A stretch of 64,000 nucleotides of DNA from Streptomyces sp. TLI_105 (GTDB lineage Bacteria; Actinomycetota; Actinomycetes; Streptomycetales; Streptomycetaceae). The translations under genes were made by a program, and so were the position numbers. The stretch covers positions 3,758,501 through 3,822,500 of the forward strand of contig NZ_FNSM01000001.1 of the NCBI RefSeq assembly GCF_900105415.1, read 5' to 3'. Positions 25,246-34,468 of this stretch are shown in pieces; within the stretch, counting starts at the first letter, position 1; each line of letters starts with the position of its first letter. The notes beneath the pieces are model-generated. The model made no database searches, was not told the origin of the DNA, and was given only the letters and a program-made list of their open reading frames with translations.

Positions 25246-26471
25246 GGAAGGACCTCCGGGGCGTGAAGCGGTTCGGTCATGAGATCGGGGGTGGGCGAAG
25301 AGGCGGGACGGCGGTCCCGTACGGCGCCCGCCTCGGGCAGCCGCAAGGTGAAGGTGGAGCCCTGACCCTCGGTGCTCCAGACGGTGACCTCCCCGCCGTG
25401 GGAGGCGGCCACGTGCTTGACGATGGCCAGGCCGAGCCCCGTACCGCCGGTGGCACGGGAGCGGGCCGGGTCGACGCGGTAGAAGCGCTCGAAGACGCGC
25501 TCCTTGTCCTTGTCGGGGATGCCGATGCCCTGGTCGGTGACGGCTATCTCGATCACGTCTCCGGCGGGCGCGGCGACACGACGGGCGGCGATGCCCACCC
25601 TCGTACGGGCCGGTGAGTAGTTGACGGCGTTCTCGACGAGGTTGCCGAGGGCCGCGGCGAGCTGGCCCCGGCTGCCCCACACGTGCAGGCCGGCGGCACC
25701 GCCGGAGACCATGCTGATCTGCTTGGTGGAGGCGGGCTGCCGGGAGCGGTCGATCGCCTCGGCGACGAGCTCGTCCACGGAGACCGGCTCGGAGTCGTCC
25801 AGCGGGTCGTCGTTCTGCACGCGGGAGAGGTCGATGAGCTCCTGTACGAGGTTGGTGAGGCGGGTCGCCTCGATCTGCATCCGGCCGGCGAAGCGGGTGA
25901 CCGCCTCGGGGTCGTCCGAGGCGTCCATGACCGCCTCGGAGAGCAGGGAGAGCGCGCCGACGGGGGTCTTGAGCTCATGGCTCACGTTGGCGACGAAGTC
26001 GCGTCGTACCGCTTCGATACGACGGGCCTCGGTGAGGTCCTCGACCAGGAGCAGCACGAGCCGCGAGCCCAGCGGGGCGACCCGGGCGGAGACGGCGAGG
26101 GCCTCGCCGCGTCCGTTGCCACGCCGGGCCAGGTCCAGCTCCACCTGCCGTATCTCTCCGTCGCGGCGGGTGTCGCGGGCCATGTTGAGCATGGGTTCGA
26201 CGGCCAGTTTGCCGCCGCGGACCAGGCCGAGTGCGTACGCCGCCGAGCTGGCCTTCACCACGGAGTCGCTCTCGTCGAGGACGACCGCGGAGGAGCGCAG
26301 CACGGACAGCACGGTGTCGACGCCGGGCGGGAGCACGGCATCGGTATGCAGGGAGGAGCGGGTGGGGCGCGCGTGGTCGCGCTCGCTCCAGCGGAACGCC
26401 AGCATGGCGATCACGCCGGTACACACGCCGGCGATCGCTGCCAATGCGGCGACCGCCGCGTTCACGTCCAT
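25242..26471 (-). CDS. phoR: Phosphate sensor histidine kinase PhoR
   Basis: A 409-aa kinase. One N-terminal membrane helix (about 7-26), a PAS-like region (about 50-145), then HisKA with the phospho-acceptor His165 (NVSHELKTP) and HATPase with LVENAVNYSPA, DQGIGIP and GGTGLGLAIVKH. A longer frame reaches 26615, but the ATG at 26471 directly follows CTTGGGGA and gives the expected membrane helix at the N-terminus. It is co-translated with phoP (4-bp overlap). Low phosphate is the input, via the Pst system elsewhere. Confidence 0.95.
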   Translation of the reverse strand: MDVNAAVAALAAIAGVCTGVIAMLAFRWSERDHARPTRSSLHTDAVLPPGVDTVLSVLRSSAVVLDESDSVVKASSAAYALGLVRGGKLAVEPMLNMARDTRRDGEIRQVELDLARRGNGRGEALAVSARVAPLGSRLVLLLVEDLTEARRIEAVRRDFVANVSHELKTPVGALSLLSEAVMDASDDPEAVTRFAGRMQIEATRLTNLVQELIDLSRVQNDDPLDDSEPVSVDELVAEAIDRSRQPASTKQISMVSGGAAGLHVWGSRGQLAAALGNLVENAVNYSPARTRVGIAARRVAAPAGDVIEIAVTDQGIGIPDKDKERVFERFYRVDPARSRATGGTGLGLAIVKHVAASHGGEVTVWSTEGQGSTFTLRLPEAGAVRDRRPASSPTPDLMTEPLHAPEVLP

Positions 26472-26534
26472 GTCCCCAAGGTTATGCGGGGTCACGGACA
26501 CTCTCCCAGCCGTCCGAGTGGCTGCTCGAACAGT

Positions 26535-26642
26535 CGTCGCCCAGAGTTCACCGAGGAGATGCGGGTGGTTCATTTGCCCTGGCGACCGGGGTGGCGTGCG
26601 TCGCCCAGAGTTCACCTGGGGGAAAGTACCGGTTCACATCAG
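26535..26642. promoter_or_regulatory. Doubled PHO box between phoRP and phoU
   Basis: GTTCACC-type units at 26546 and 26568 (GTTCATT) are 22 bp apart, as are those at 26610 and 26632 (GTTCACA): two sets in the 11-bp register of PhoP direct-repeat units. The 18-bp sequence CGTCGCCCAGAGTTCACC occurs exactly at both 26535-26552 and 26599-26616, so the second set looks like a local duplication of the first. The sites lie between the divergent phoR and phoU starts and should autoregulate both. Confidence 0.85.
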
Positions 26643-26736
26643 GGGGTGGAACCGGACGCACAGGGGGCCGAACGTGGGAGCGTGGGGGTCCGAAGCCCCA
26701 CCCGGACCCCGGAGTTTTGCGTAGAGAGGGACATCC

Positions 26737-27417
26737 ATGCGGGACGCGTACCACGAGGAACTGGACTCGATCGGCGAGGGCCTGGTCGAGATGGCCCGGC
26801 TGGTCGGGTCGGCGATCGGGCGCGCCACGACGGCGATGCTCGACGCGGATCTCAAGCTCGCGGAGAGCGTGATCGCGGCGGACCAGAAGGTCGACGACCT
26901 CCAGCACGACCTGGAGGCGCGGGCGATAGCGCTGCTGGCCCGGCAGCAGCCGGTGGCGACGGACCTGCGGATCGTGGTGACCTCGCTGCGGATGAGCGCC
27001 GACCTGGAGCGCTCCGGCGACCTGGCGCAGCACGTGGCGAAGCTGGCGCGGCTGCGGTTCCCGGACACGGCGGTGCCGCGGGACCTGCACGCGACCATCC
27101 TGGAGATGGGGCAGCTGGCGCAGCGCCTGATGGCGAAGGCGGCGGAGGTCATCATCACGAAGGACGTCGACCTGGCGCTCCAGCTGGAGCAGGACGACGA
27201 CGAGATGGACCTGCTGCACCGGGCGCTCTTCCAGCACCTGATGGACGACCGCTGGAAGCACGGCATCGAGACGGCCGTGGACGTGACGCTGCTCGGCCGG
27301 TACTACGAGCGGTTCGCGGACCACGCGGTGTCGGTGGCGAAGCGCGTCGTGTACCTGGTGACGGGTGAGCACGCGGACGAGCTGCAGGCGGCGGACGCGC
27401 CGGTGGAGGGCGCGTAG
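26737..27417 (+). CDS. phoU: PhoU phosphate-signalling protein
   Basis: A 226-aa all-helical protein of two PhoU three-helix bundles, each with the metal-binding E-x3-D-x3 type segment (for example LQHDLEARA near 49-57 and EQDDDEMDLLH near 150-160). PhoU links the Pst transporter to PhoR and holds the system off in phosphate excess. Full length; the ATG at 26737 follows GAGAGGGA. Divergent from phoRP. Confidence 0.94.
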   Translation: MRDAYHEELDSIGEGLVEMARLVGSAIGRATTAMLDADLKLAESVIAADQKVDDLQHDLEARAIALLARQQPVATDLRIVVTSLRMSADLERSGDLAQHVAKLARLRFPDTAVPRDLHATILEMGQLAQRLMAKAAEVIITKDVDLALQLEQDDDEMDLLHRALFQHLMDDRWKHGIETAVDVTLLGRYYERFADHAVSVAKRVVYLVTGEHADELQAADAPVEGA

Positions 27418-27533
27418 GGCCTGTCCGGCGGGCGGGACCTACGCGCACGGGCGCCGATGCGCCGTTGATGCGCCGGTCCGAGTGGGCATGCAATGGGGGG
27501 AGGCGAAGCGCGCCTCGAAAGGGAGGGACCCCC

Positions 27534-27686
27534 ATGGCCGAATCCCCCATGACGACCGAATCCGGGACGGAGGCGCCGCGTGAGGCGGTGTTCCTGCCCG
27601 TGCTCGGCGCCTGCGGCTGCGGCTCGGGCTGCGGCTGCGGCTGCCAGTCGGGCTCCCCGTGCCAGTGCGGGGGCTGCTCGGGCTGA
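27534..27686 (+). CDS. 50-aa Cys/Gly-rich peptide
   Basis: The last 24 residues hold eight cysteines, mostly in C-G-C and C-x-C spacing, after a 26-residue leader rich in Glu, Thr and Pro. Such density resembles small metallothioneins or zinc/copper buffers, but no family was recognised. The ATG at 27534 is well supported by AAAGGGAGGG at ideal spacing, and a strong terminator follows at 27693. It is 116 bp after phoU and could be cotranscribed or have its own promoter. Confidence 0.6.
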   Translation: MAESPMTTESGTEAPREAVFLPVLGACGCGSGCGCGCQSGSPCQCGGCSG

Positions 27687-27692
27687 CCGATG

Positions 27693-27727
27693 AGGGGGTG
27701 GGGTGCGGGTGCCGCACCCCACCCCCT
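27693..27727. terminator. Bidirectional terminator
   Basis: AGGGGGTGGGGTGCGG pairs perfectly over 16 bp with its complement around a 3-base loop, between the Cys-rich peptide and the convergent acetyltransferase. Confidence 0.9.
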
Positions 27728-27734
27728 GCCCTTC

Positions 27735-28202
27735 CTACACGTCGAGCACGCCGACGACCTGGCCGCCGCTGACCTCGCCGGTCGTACGGAACCCCAGCCG
27801 GTCGTAGAAGGCGCCGGGCCCGTCCTCACCGGGCTCCCAGGTCACGTAGAACCGCCGCTCGCCGCGCCGGCGCAGCTCGTCGCGCACGGCTTCGACGGCG
27901 AAGCGCCCGTACCCCTTGCTCTGTGCGTCGGCCGCGATGTTGAGCCGCCAGAGGCCGCTGCGCCGGTCGTCCGGGTCCCGCTCCTCGTTCCACGGGATGT
28001 CGAGGAAGGCCATCAGGAAGCCGACGAGCTCGTCGCCGTCGAAGATCAGCCGCGGCCAGGCGTTCTCCCCGAAGGCGTAGGCCTCCGCGAGGGAGCGCAC
28101 GACGGGGGCGACGTTGTGCTCCTGATGGGGGTGGACGCGCAGTGCGAGTGCGGCGTCGACGGTGGCGGGGGTGACCTGCTCCAGGCGGAGTGACGTGCTC
28201 AT
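27735..28202 (-). CDS. GNAT-family N-acetyltransferase
   Basis: A 155-aa single GNAT domain. The acetyl-CoA loop is QSKGYG (about 93-98) after the LWRLNIAADA strand, and the last strand has the AFYDRLGF motif typical of spermidine/diamine-type acetyltransferases. The substrate is unknown. Full length; the ATG at 28202 has a CGGAGTG-like context on the template. It is bounded by terminators on both sides and is therefore monocistronic. Confidence 0.85.
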   Translation of the reverse strand: MSTSLRLEQVTPATVDAALALRVHPHQEHNVAPVVRSLAEAYAFGENAWPRLIFDGDELVGFLMAFLDIPWNEERDPDDRRSGLWRLNIAADAQSKGYGRFAVEAVRDELRRRGERRFYVTWEPGEDGPGAFYDRLGFRTTGEVSGGQVVGVLDV

Positions 28203-28299
28203 GCGGTGGACGGTAGCGAGTCCTCCCGGTGTCCGCGCGCGAATACCCGGAGGCGGACGCGCGCGGTCCCGACGAGCGAGGGGCCCGCTAGAGCCCGTC

Positions 28300-28337
28300 T
28301 TTCGGATCAGGCCCTACGAGCCCGGCCTGATCCGAAA
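28300..28337. terminator. Terminator
   Basis: TTTCGGATCAGGCC pairs perfectly over 14 bp with GGCCTGATCCGAAA around a 10-base loop. It follows the secreted-protein gene on the minus strand and lies upstream of the acetyltransferase. Confidence 0.85.
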
Positions 28338-28344
28338 ACACCCC

Positions 28345-28698
28345 CTAGGGCTGGAAGAACATCACCGAACGCAGCTTCAGCCGGTCACTGGCCGGGCGGC
28401 CGTGGGGGCGGAGGGTCCAGGAGTCGCCCGAGCAGTCGGTCCCCGTGAAGACCATCGCGTACTCGTCCGTGTCGTTGTGCGGCGCGAAGGCGGGCTCGGA
28501 GGCGTCCGGGTCGGCGGCCTCGGCGATCGTGATGCACTCGCCGCTCGCCGGGTCGTGCAGCGCGATCCACTCCTGGGCGCCGGTGATCCCGACGAACCGG
28601 TAGCTGAAGTCGCCGGTGGCGGCGTGGGCGGGGGAGGCCAGGGCGGCGGTGAGGGCGAGTGCGCCGCAGACGGCGGCGACGGAGTGGCGGAGACGCAC
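28345..28698 (-). CDS. Small secreted protein, 117 aa
   Basis: A Sec signal peptide (MRLRHS, hydrophobic core, AHA cleavage site after about residue 26) precedes a 91-residue mature domain with two cysteines (about 54 and 88) that could form a disulfide. The mature part has a beta-rich pattern. No enzyme motif or family was recognised. Terminators lie on the downstream side, and the gene appears to stand alone. Confidence 0.7.
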   Translation of the reverse strand: MRLRHSVAAVCGALALTAALASPAHAATGDFSYRFVGITGAQEWIALHDPASGECITIAEAADPDASEPAFAPHNDTDEYAMVFTGTDCSGDSWTLRPHGRPASDRLKLRSVMFFQP

Positions 28699-28825
28699 GG
28701 GGTTCTCGTTTCGACGGAGACGACCAAGGTCACCCCACCCCTAACCCTGGCCCCCGCTCCATAAGCGGCGCACCGCGGCCGGAAGGTTTCGCCCTCACCC
28801 GTCCGGCGCAAGGACGGGGCGGGGC

Positions 28826-29479
28826 CTACGGGGTGAAGACCTCTTCGAGACGGTGGATCGCCCCGTCGTCCCCGGTCTCGTACCGGAAGACGAGCCCCGA
28901 GTCGGGGTGGGCCTTCACCCAGTCGATCAGCTCCTGCACGCCGATCCGCTGGTTCTCGGCGCTGGTGACGATCGGGTTGGTGGCGGTGACGTACGCGGCC
29001 TGGTCGAGGGCCCAGCGGCTCTCCTCGCCGGTGACGACGAACGGCCCCCCGTCGGAGTCGGGCGACCCGCAGCCCCAGGCCCCGTGCTGGATGACGAGGT
29101 TCACCTTGCCGGTGCTGCCGTCGAGCTCCTCGATCCGGTAGAGGGCGAACTCGTCGGGGTCGACGTCGTCGGGCCCGGGCGTCGAGTCGACACAGGTGGG
29201 TGCGGGCGCGGCGGGCTTGGGCTTCGGCGCGGGCTCGGAGGTCTTCGGGGAGGCCGGCTTCTTCACCGCCGGAGCGGCGGTCGGCGCGTCGGTGGGGACG
29301 GCGGTCGGCGTGCCGCCCCCACCCGATCCGGCCGGTCCGGGAGCGGCGGTGCTCGTGGCGGGCGCGCTCGGCGCGGCACCACCGGCGGCGGCACCGCCCT
29401 GCTGGCATCCGGTGAGCACGACGGCGAGCGCGCCGGCGGCGAGCGCGAGGACGACGGGTCTGAGACGGTCGGCGTTCAT
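28826..29479 (-). CDS. Putative lipoprotein, 217 aa
   Basis: The lipobox is VLTGC with Cys25 after a clean signal, followed by a 90-residue Ala/Pro/Thr/Lys-rich linker (about 28-115) and a C-terminal domain (about 118-217) with two cysteines. It was not recognised as an enzyme. An in-frame extension upstream reaches 29605, but the ATG at 29479 is preceded by GGGGGACC and gives the correct signal. The long linker suggests that the C-terminal domain spans the peptidoglycan. Confidence 0.75.
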   Translation of the reverse strand: MNADRLRPVVLALAAGALAVVLTGCQQGGAAAGGAAPSAPATSTAAPGPAGSGGGGTPTAVPTDAPTAAPAVKKPASPKTSEPAPKPKPAAPAPTCVDSTPGPDDVDPDEFALYRIEELDGSTGKVNLVIQHGAWGCGSPDSDGGPFVVTGEESRWALDQAAYVTATNPIVTSAENQRIGVQELIDWVKAHPDSGLVFRYETGDDGAIHRLEEVFTP

Positions 29480-29720
29480 AGGGAGGTCCCCCTCTTCACG
29501 GGCGACACCCACACGGCCGCCCCTGCGGGGAACGTAGCAACGCCCAACCCCCGGGCACAGCGCCCCACCTCGCGATGTCACACACCTGGTACACCCCCAG
29601 AACACCCGCAGAACACGACGAACCCCCGCCTGCCGAAGACCGGCGAGCGGGGGGTGAGGTGTGCGCGAGGCGTCGTGGGTTCACACTGACGGGCCCACAG
29701 ACGGCCCCAGCCCGCGAAGA

Positions 29721-29757
29721 AGCCCCCTGCCGGCGGAGAAACCGCGGGCAGGGGGCT
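29721..29757. terminator. gpmA terminator
   Basis: AGCCCCCTGCC pairs with GGCAGGGGGCT, with an inner GCGG/CCGC step. It is flanked by CTTTC and lies just after the gpmA stop. Confidence 0.85.
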
Positions 29758-29773
29758 CTTTCGTGGGGCAGCG

Positions 29774-30532
29774 TTACTTCTTGCCCTGGTTCTTGACGGC
29801 CTCGATGGCGGCCGCCGCGGCCTCCGGGTCGAGGTAGGTGCCGCCCGGGTTGAGGGGCTTGAAGTTCTCGTCCAGCTCGTAGGAGAGCGGGATGCCCGTC
29901 GGGATGTTGAGGCCCGCGATGTCGGCGTCCGAGATGCCGTCCAGGTGCTTCACCAGGGCGCGGAGGCTGTTGCCGTGGGCGGCGACCAGGACCGTGCGGC
30001 CGGCGAGGAGGTCCGGGACGATGTTGTCGTACCAGTACGGGAGCATCCGCTCGACGACGTCCTTGAGGCACTCGGTCTGCGGGCGCAGCTCCGGCGGGAT
30101 CGTCTGGTAGCGGGCGTCGTGGGCCTGCGAGTACTCGCTGTCGTCGGACAGGGCCGGCGGCGGGGTGTCGTACGAGCGGCGCCACAGCATGAACTGCTCC
30201 TCGCCGAACTCGGCGAGCGTCTGGGCCTTGTCCTTGCCCTGCAGGGCGCCGTAGTGGCGCTCGTTGAGGCGCCACGAGCGGTTGACCGGGATCCAGTGGC
30301 GGTCGGCGGCCTCGAGGGCGAGCTGCGCCGTGCGGATGGCGCGCTTCTGGAGGGAGGTGTGCAGCACGTCGGGCAGCAGGCCGGCGTCCTTGAGCAGCTC
30401 GCCGCCGCGCGTCGCCTCCTTCTCGCCCTTGGCGGTGAGGTTCACGTCCACCCATCCGGTGAACAGGTTCTTCTCGTTCCACTCGCTCTCGCCGTGGCGG
30501 AGGAGGATCAGCTTGTACGGTGCGTCGGCCAT
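29774..30532 (-). CDS. gpmA: 2,3-bisphosphoglycerate-dependent phosphoglycerate mutase
   Basis: A 252-aa glycolytic mutase converting 3-phosphoglycerate to 2-phosphoglycerate. The [17 protein letters not shown] signature places the phospho-histidine at about residue 13, [11 protein letters not shown] contains the catalytic Glu, and [13 protein letters not shown] the second His. Full length. An upstream in-frame start at 30577 exists, but MADAPYKL at 30532 is the expected N-terminus. Located as in S. coelicolor. Confidence 0.95.
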   Translation of the reverse strand: MADAPYKLILLRHGESEWNEKNLFTGWVDVNLTAKGEKEATRGGELLKDAGLLPDVLHTSLQKRAIRTAQLALEAADRHWIPVNRSWRLNERHYGALQGKDKAQTLAEFGEEQFMLWRRSYDTPPPALSDDSEYSQAHDARYQTIPPELRPQTECLKDVVERMLPYWYDNIVPDLLAGRTVLVAAHGNSLRALVKHLDGISDADIAGLNIPTGIPLSYELDENFKPLNPGGTYLDPEAAAAAIEAVKNQGKK

Positions 30533-30657
30533 GCGTACGAGCCTAATAGACCGCTGACGATTGACGCGCGTCGTCAATTCGCTGGCGTCCGACGTATGAG
30601 ATGCGTAAGTTACGAGAGCCGGAAGCAGGGCTTACGTACAGCAGGGGGCCGCCACAC

Positions 30658-32022
30658 ATGTCCATCGATTCGCTCAGACGATCAGCCCGGGCGACGGTCT
30701 CCGGCCTTCCGCAGGGCTTCTGGTGGCTCTGGCTGTCGACCCTGGTCAACCGGACCGGCGCCTTCGTCCTGACCTTCCTCTCCCTCTACCTGACCGTCGA
30801 GCTCGGGCACTCCGCCTGGTTCGCCGGTCTCGTCGTCGCCCTCCACGGCCTCGGCGGCGTCGCCGGATCCCCGCTCGGCGGCATGCTCACCGACCGCTGG
30901 GGCCGCCGCCCCACCATGGTCTCCATGCACCTCGCGGCCGCCGCCTGCGCCGCCGCCCTCGCCGTCGTCACCAGCGCCTGGGCCATCGCCGCCGTCGTCC
31001 TCCTCATGGGCGTCGCCATGCAGGCCGTCCGCCCCTCCATCAACGCGACCATCGCCGACATGGTCCCCGCCCACGACGTGCGCCGGGCGTACGCCCTCAA
31101 CTACTGGGCCCTCAACCTCGGCTTCGCCATCGCCTCCATCGGCGGCGGCGCCGCCGCCTTCCTCGGCTACCGCACCCTCTTCGTCGTGGACGCCGTCGCC
31201 ACCACCCTCTGCGCCGTCATCGTCTTCCTCCGGCTCCCCGAGACCCGCCCCGAGGCCGCCGTCGGTCGGCAGGGCGAGCCGGTCGCCGAGCAGAAGGTCA
31301 GCATGCTCACCGTGCTGCGCGACGCGCCCTTCCGCACGCTCGTCCTCCTCAACCTCCTCGTCTGCCTGGTCTTCACCGCCCCCTGGATCGGCCTGCCGCT
31401 CACCATGGCGGACCAGGGCCTCTCCCCCTCCTCGTACGGCGTCGTCATCGCCGTCAACGGCATCGTGATCGTCGGCTTCCAGCTGCTCGTCAACAAGCTG
31501 ACCGACAAGCGCTCCCCGGTCCTCCTGCTGACCCTCTCCGCCCTCCTCTTCGCCCTCGGCACCGGCGCCACCGCCCTCGCCGGCTCCCCCGTCGCCTTCG
31601 CCGCGACCGTGGTCGTCTGGACGGTCGGCGAGATGATCCACGTCCCGACGAACGCCGCCGCCACCGCCCGCCTCGCCCCCGAGCACGCCCGGGGCCGCTA
31701 CCAGGGCGTGATGGGGATGTCCTGGGCCGTCGCCGGCTTCGTCGCCCCGATCGGCGCCGGCGCCATCGTCGACGGCCCCGGCCCCGACGTCCTGTGGGCC
31801 GCGACCACCGCGATCGGCGTCATCGCCGCCGTCGGCTACTTCACCCGACTGCGGAAGGCCCTCTCCGAGGAGGCCGGGGCGGAGATCGAGAAGGGGATCG
31901 AGGAGGAGACCGAGAAGGGCTCCGTGCCGGTCGTCCCCGTGGCCCAGGGCCCCGTGCCCTCCACCCCCGTCGCCGAGGGCGTCCCCGCCGAGGGCGCCGC
32001 GCCCTCCTCCGTCAGCGCCTGA
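30658..32022 (+). CDS. MFS multidrug-type transporter
   Basis: A 454-aa major-facilitator protein with about 12 membrane helices. The loop 2-3 signature GGMLTDRWGRRPTM is near residues 76-89. The C-terminal 55 residues are Glu/Pro/Val-rich and cytosolic. The substrate is unknown; drug or metabolite export is typical of this MDR-like group. The ATG at 30658 follows CAGGGGG. Its last 11 bp overlap tail-to-tail with the MBL-fold gene. Confidence 0.85.
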   Translation: MSIDSLRRSARATVSGLPQGFWWLWLSTLVNRTGAFVLTFLSLYLTVELGHSAWFAGLVVALHGLGGVAGSPLGGMLTDRWGRRPTMVSMHLAAAACAAALAVVTSAWAIAAVVLLMGVAMQAVRPSINATIADMVPAHDVRRAYALNYWALNLGFAIASIGGGAAAFLGYRTLFVVDAVATTLCAVIVFLRLPETRPEAAVGRQGEPVAEQKVSMLTVLRDAPFRTLVLLNLLVCLVFTAPWIGLPLTMADQGLSPSSYGVVIAVNGIVIVGFQLLVNKLTDKRSPVLLLTLSALLFALGTGATALAGSPVAFAATVVVWTVGEMIHVPTNAAATARLAPEHARGRYQGVMGMSWAVAGFVAPIGAGAIVDGPGPDVLWAATTAIGVIAAVGYFTRLRKALSEEAGAEIEKGIEEETEKGSVPVVPVAQGPVPSTPVAEGVPAEGAAPSSVSA

Positions 32023-32947
32023 CCCCGTCCCCGTCGTCGTAGGCCGCCCACCCGGCCAGGGCGAACCCCGGCCCCTCCCTGCGCACTTCGGCGGCGCCCG
32101 CCCCGCCGAAGTGCGCGGGGACGACCAGCTCCCGCCCGTCCGCCGCCCGTTCGAGGATCCGGCGGCGGCTGGTCGCCGCCCCGGCCGCGTCCAGGCAGAA
32201 GCAGCTCGCGCGCGTCGGGTCCAGGATCTGCACGGGGCTGTGGAGGAGGTCGCCGACGAAGACCGCGCGGTCGGTCCCGGAGGCCAGCCGCAGCACGGCG
32301 GAGCCCGGCGTGTGACCGGCCGCCGACTCCAGGACGAGGTTCTCGTCGATGCGGTGGGACCCGTCCCAGAGCGTGATCAGACCGGCGCGGTGCACGGGCG
32401 CCACACTGTCCTCGTAGATCAGCCGGTCCTCCTCCCGGAGGCCGCCGCCGTACGCGTTCGCCGGGCCGAAGTGGAAGTCGTCGGCGGCCGGGAGGAGGTA
32501 GCAGGCGTTCGGGAACGTCGGCACCCACTCCCCCGCCCCTTCCGAGTACCGCGTGTTCCAGCCGACGTGGTCCGCGTGCAGGTGGGTGTTGACGACGACG
32601 TCCACCTCCTCGGGCCTGACGCCCGCCCGCTCCAGACGGCCGAGGAAGCCGTCCTGCCGCCGGTGGAAGTGCGGCGAGTGCGGCCGCTCCCGACCGTCGC
32701 CCACCCCGGTGTCGACCAGGACGGTCCGTCCCCCGCTGCGCAGCACCCAGGTCTGCAGCGCCATGACCGCGCTGTCGCTCTCCGGCGCCCAGTGATCCGG
32801 CGCCAGCCACTCCTCGTTGTCCTTCCACACCTCGGCCCCGGCGTCCGGCACAAGGGTGCGGGCGGGCGCGAACGGCCCCTGCCACTCGACGATCCGGATG
32901 ATCTCGACGTCCCCCAGGACGATGCTCTGTGCGCTCTCGTTCGTCAT
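32012..32947 (-). CDS. MBL-fold metallo-hydrolase
   Basis: A 311-aa metallo-beta-lactamase-fold hydrolase. The metal motif THLHADHVGWN is near residues 119-129, GHTPGSA carries the next His near 208, and FVGDLLH the bridging Asp. The group includes lactonases and other ester or phosphodiester hydrolases, and the substrate is not evident. It reads away from an AraC regulator across a 107-bp gap, a common regulator-enzyme pairing. Confidence 0.85.
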   Translation of the reverse strand: MTNESAQSIVLGDVEIIRIVEWQGPFAPARTLVPDAGAEVWKDNEEWLAPDHWAPESDSAVMALQTWVLRSGGRTVLVDTGVGDGRERPHSPHFHRRQDGFLGRLERAGVRPEEVDVVVNTHLHADHVGWNTRYSEGAGEWVPTFPNACYLLPAADDFHFGPANAYGGGLREEDRLIYEDSVAPVHRAGLITLWDGSHRIDENLVLESAAGHTPGSAVLRLASGTDRAVFVGDLLHSPVQILDPTRASCFCLDAAGAATSRRRILERAADGRELVVPAHFGGAGAAEVRREGPGFALAGWAAYDDGDGVRR

Positions 32948-33054
32948 GCGTCCGACAGTAGGGAGGGGCTGGTGAGCCTCTCAATGTTCCAGTCGATCCC
33001 CTGGATACGCGGGACGCTCACCGCCGCCGCCGGCGCTTCGGTACGCTCCCGGCC

Positions 33055-34005
33055 ATGGACGTGGTGAGCGACGCGATCGCGGCCGTACGCGTCGGACGGC
33101 CGTCCTCGGACCGGGTGCGGGTCGGCGGACGCTGGTGCGCACGGTTCGACCCGTACGACGGGGCCGGCTTCCACGTCGTCCTCAGGGGCGGCTGCTGGCT
33201 GCTGCCCGACGGCGGCGAACCGGTCGCGCTCGGCGCGGGCGACGCGGTACTGCTGCCGCACGGCACCGGTCACGTCATCGCCGACGCCCCCGCCGACGCG
33301 GCGACGGTGGCCCGGGCGGTGCCCTTCGACCGGTGGGCCGACGGGAGCCTTCCGCGCCCGCCCCGGACGGCCGACCGCGGGCGCGAGGTCGAGATGCTCT
33401 GCGGCAAGTACCGGCTCGACCGCAGCCATGCGCACCCCCTGCTAGCGGAGCTCCCGCCGCTCGTGCACCTGCCGGCCCGACCCGACGGCGACCCCGAACT
33501 CAGGGCCGCCCTCACCCTCCTGGAGGGTGAGCTGGAGGAACAGCGGCCCGGCGCCTCCCTCGCGCTCCCCAGCCTGCTCGACCTGCTGTTCGTCTACATG
33601 GTCCGGTCCTGGATGGCCGGGAGCACGGCCGGAGCGTGGCCGGCGGTCCTGGGCGACCGGGTGGCCGCCGCCGCGCTGCGCGCGCTGCACGCCGACCCGG
33701 CCGCGCCCTGGACGGTCGACCGTCTCGCGGCCGAGGCGGGCGTCTCCCGCCCCACCCTGGCCCGCCGCTTCACCGCCCTGGTGGGCCGGCCCCCGATGGC
33801 GTACCTCGCCTGGTGGCGGCTGACCCGTGCCGCCGCGCTGCTCCGGGACACCGGGGACCCGCTGGCGACCGTCGCCCGCCGTGTGGGCTACGGCTCGCCG
33901 TACGCCCTGTCCCACGCCTTCCGCCGCGAGTTCGGCACGACGCCCGGGCGGTACCGGAACGGCCTCGTCACCCCCGGGGCGCGGGCTTCTGGGTCAGGTT
34001 CCTGA
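33055..34005 (+). CDS. AraC-family regulator with cupin domain
   Basis: A 316-aa regulator. The N-terminal cupin sensor (about 20-140, DPYDGAGFHVVLRG and LPHGTGHVIAD) is of the AraC-binding cupin type, and the C-terminal double helix-turn-helix (about 210-305, WTVDRLAAEAGVSRPTLARRFT and VGYGSPYALSHAFRREFG) binds DNA. It probably controls the divergent MBL hydrolase in response to a small ligand. Its 3' end overlaps the ybjN-like gene by 38 bp tail-to-tail. Confidence 0.87.
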   Translation: MDVVSDAIAAVRVGRPSSDRVRVGGRWCARFDPYDGAGFHVVLRGGCWLLPDGGEPVALGAGDAVLLPHGTGHVIADAPADAATVARAVPFDRWADGSLPRPPRTADRGREVEMLCGKYRLDRSHAHPLLAELPPLVHLPARPDGDPELRAALTLLEGELEEQRPGASLALPSLLDLLFVYMVRSWMAGSTAGAWPAVLGDRVAAAALRALHADPAAPWTVDRLAAEAGVSRPTLARRFTALVGRPPMAYLAWWRLTRAAALLRDTGDPLATVARRVGYGSPYALSHAFRREFGTTPGRYRNGLVTPGARASGSGS

Positions 34006-34468
34006 ACGCGTCCAGGTTGCGGGTGGACTCGCCGCGGGAGACCCGCCACTCGTACTCCCGGCGGATCGCCGACGCGAAGCCCAGCTCCAGGAGCGTGTTG
34101 AAGTCGCCGTCCGCCGCCTCCAGGACCGAGCCGAGCAGCCGGTCCAGCTCCTCCGGCGTGACGGCGGAGAGCGGGAGCTTGCCGGCGAGGTAGACGTCGC
34201 CGAGGCCGTCGACCGCGTAACTCACGCCGTACAGCCTGAGGTTGCGCTCCAGGAGCCAGCGGTGGACGCCCGCCTCGTTCTCGTCCGGGTGCCGGATGAC
34301 GAAGGCGTTCAGGGAGAGGGAGTGGCGGCCCACCCGGAGCGACAGGGTGGTGAACAGCTTGCGCGTGCCCGGGAGCTTCACGACGTACGAGCCGGGCTCC
34401 GGGGACTCCCAGTCCAGCTCGGCGTCGTTGAACGTGTCCTCGATGATCCGCCGAACGTCCTCAGCCAT
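33968..34468 (-). CDS. YbjN-domain protein
   Basis: A 166-aa YbjN/T3SS-chaperone-like protein (about residues 5-150, with [23 protein letters not shown]). The function of such proteins in actinobacteria is unproven; chaperone-like roles are proposed. Its start lies 8 bp inside the end of mshA, so the two are translated together, an order conserved among Streptomyces. Confidence 0.85.
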   Translation of the reverse strand: MAEDVRRIIEDTFNDAELDWESPEPGSYVVKLPGTRKLFTTLSLRVGRHSLSLNAFVIRHPDENEAGVHRWLLERNLRLYGVSYAVDGLGDVYLAGKLPLSAVTPEELDRLLGSVLEAADGDFNTLLELGFASAIRREYEWRVSRGESTRNLDAFRNLTQKPAPRG

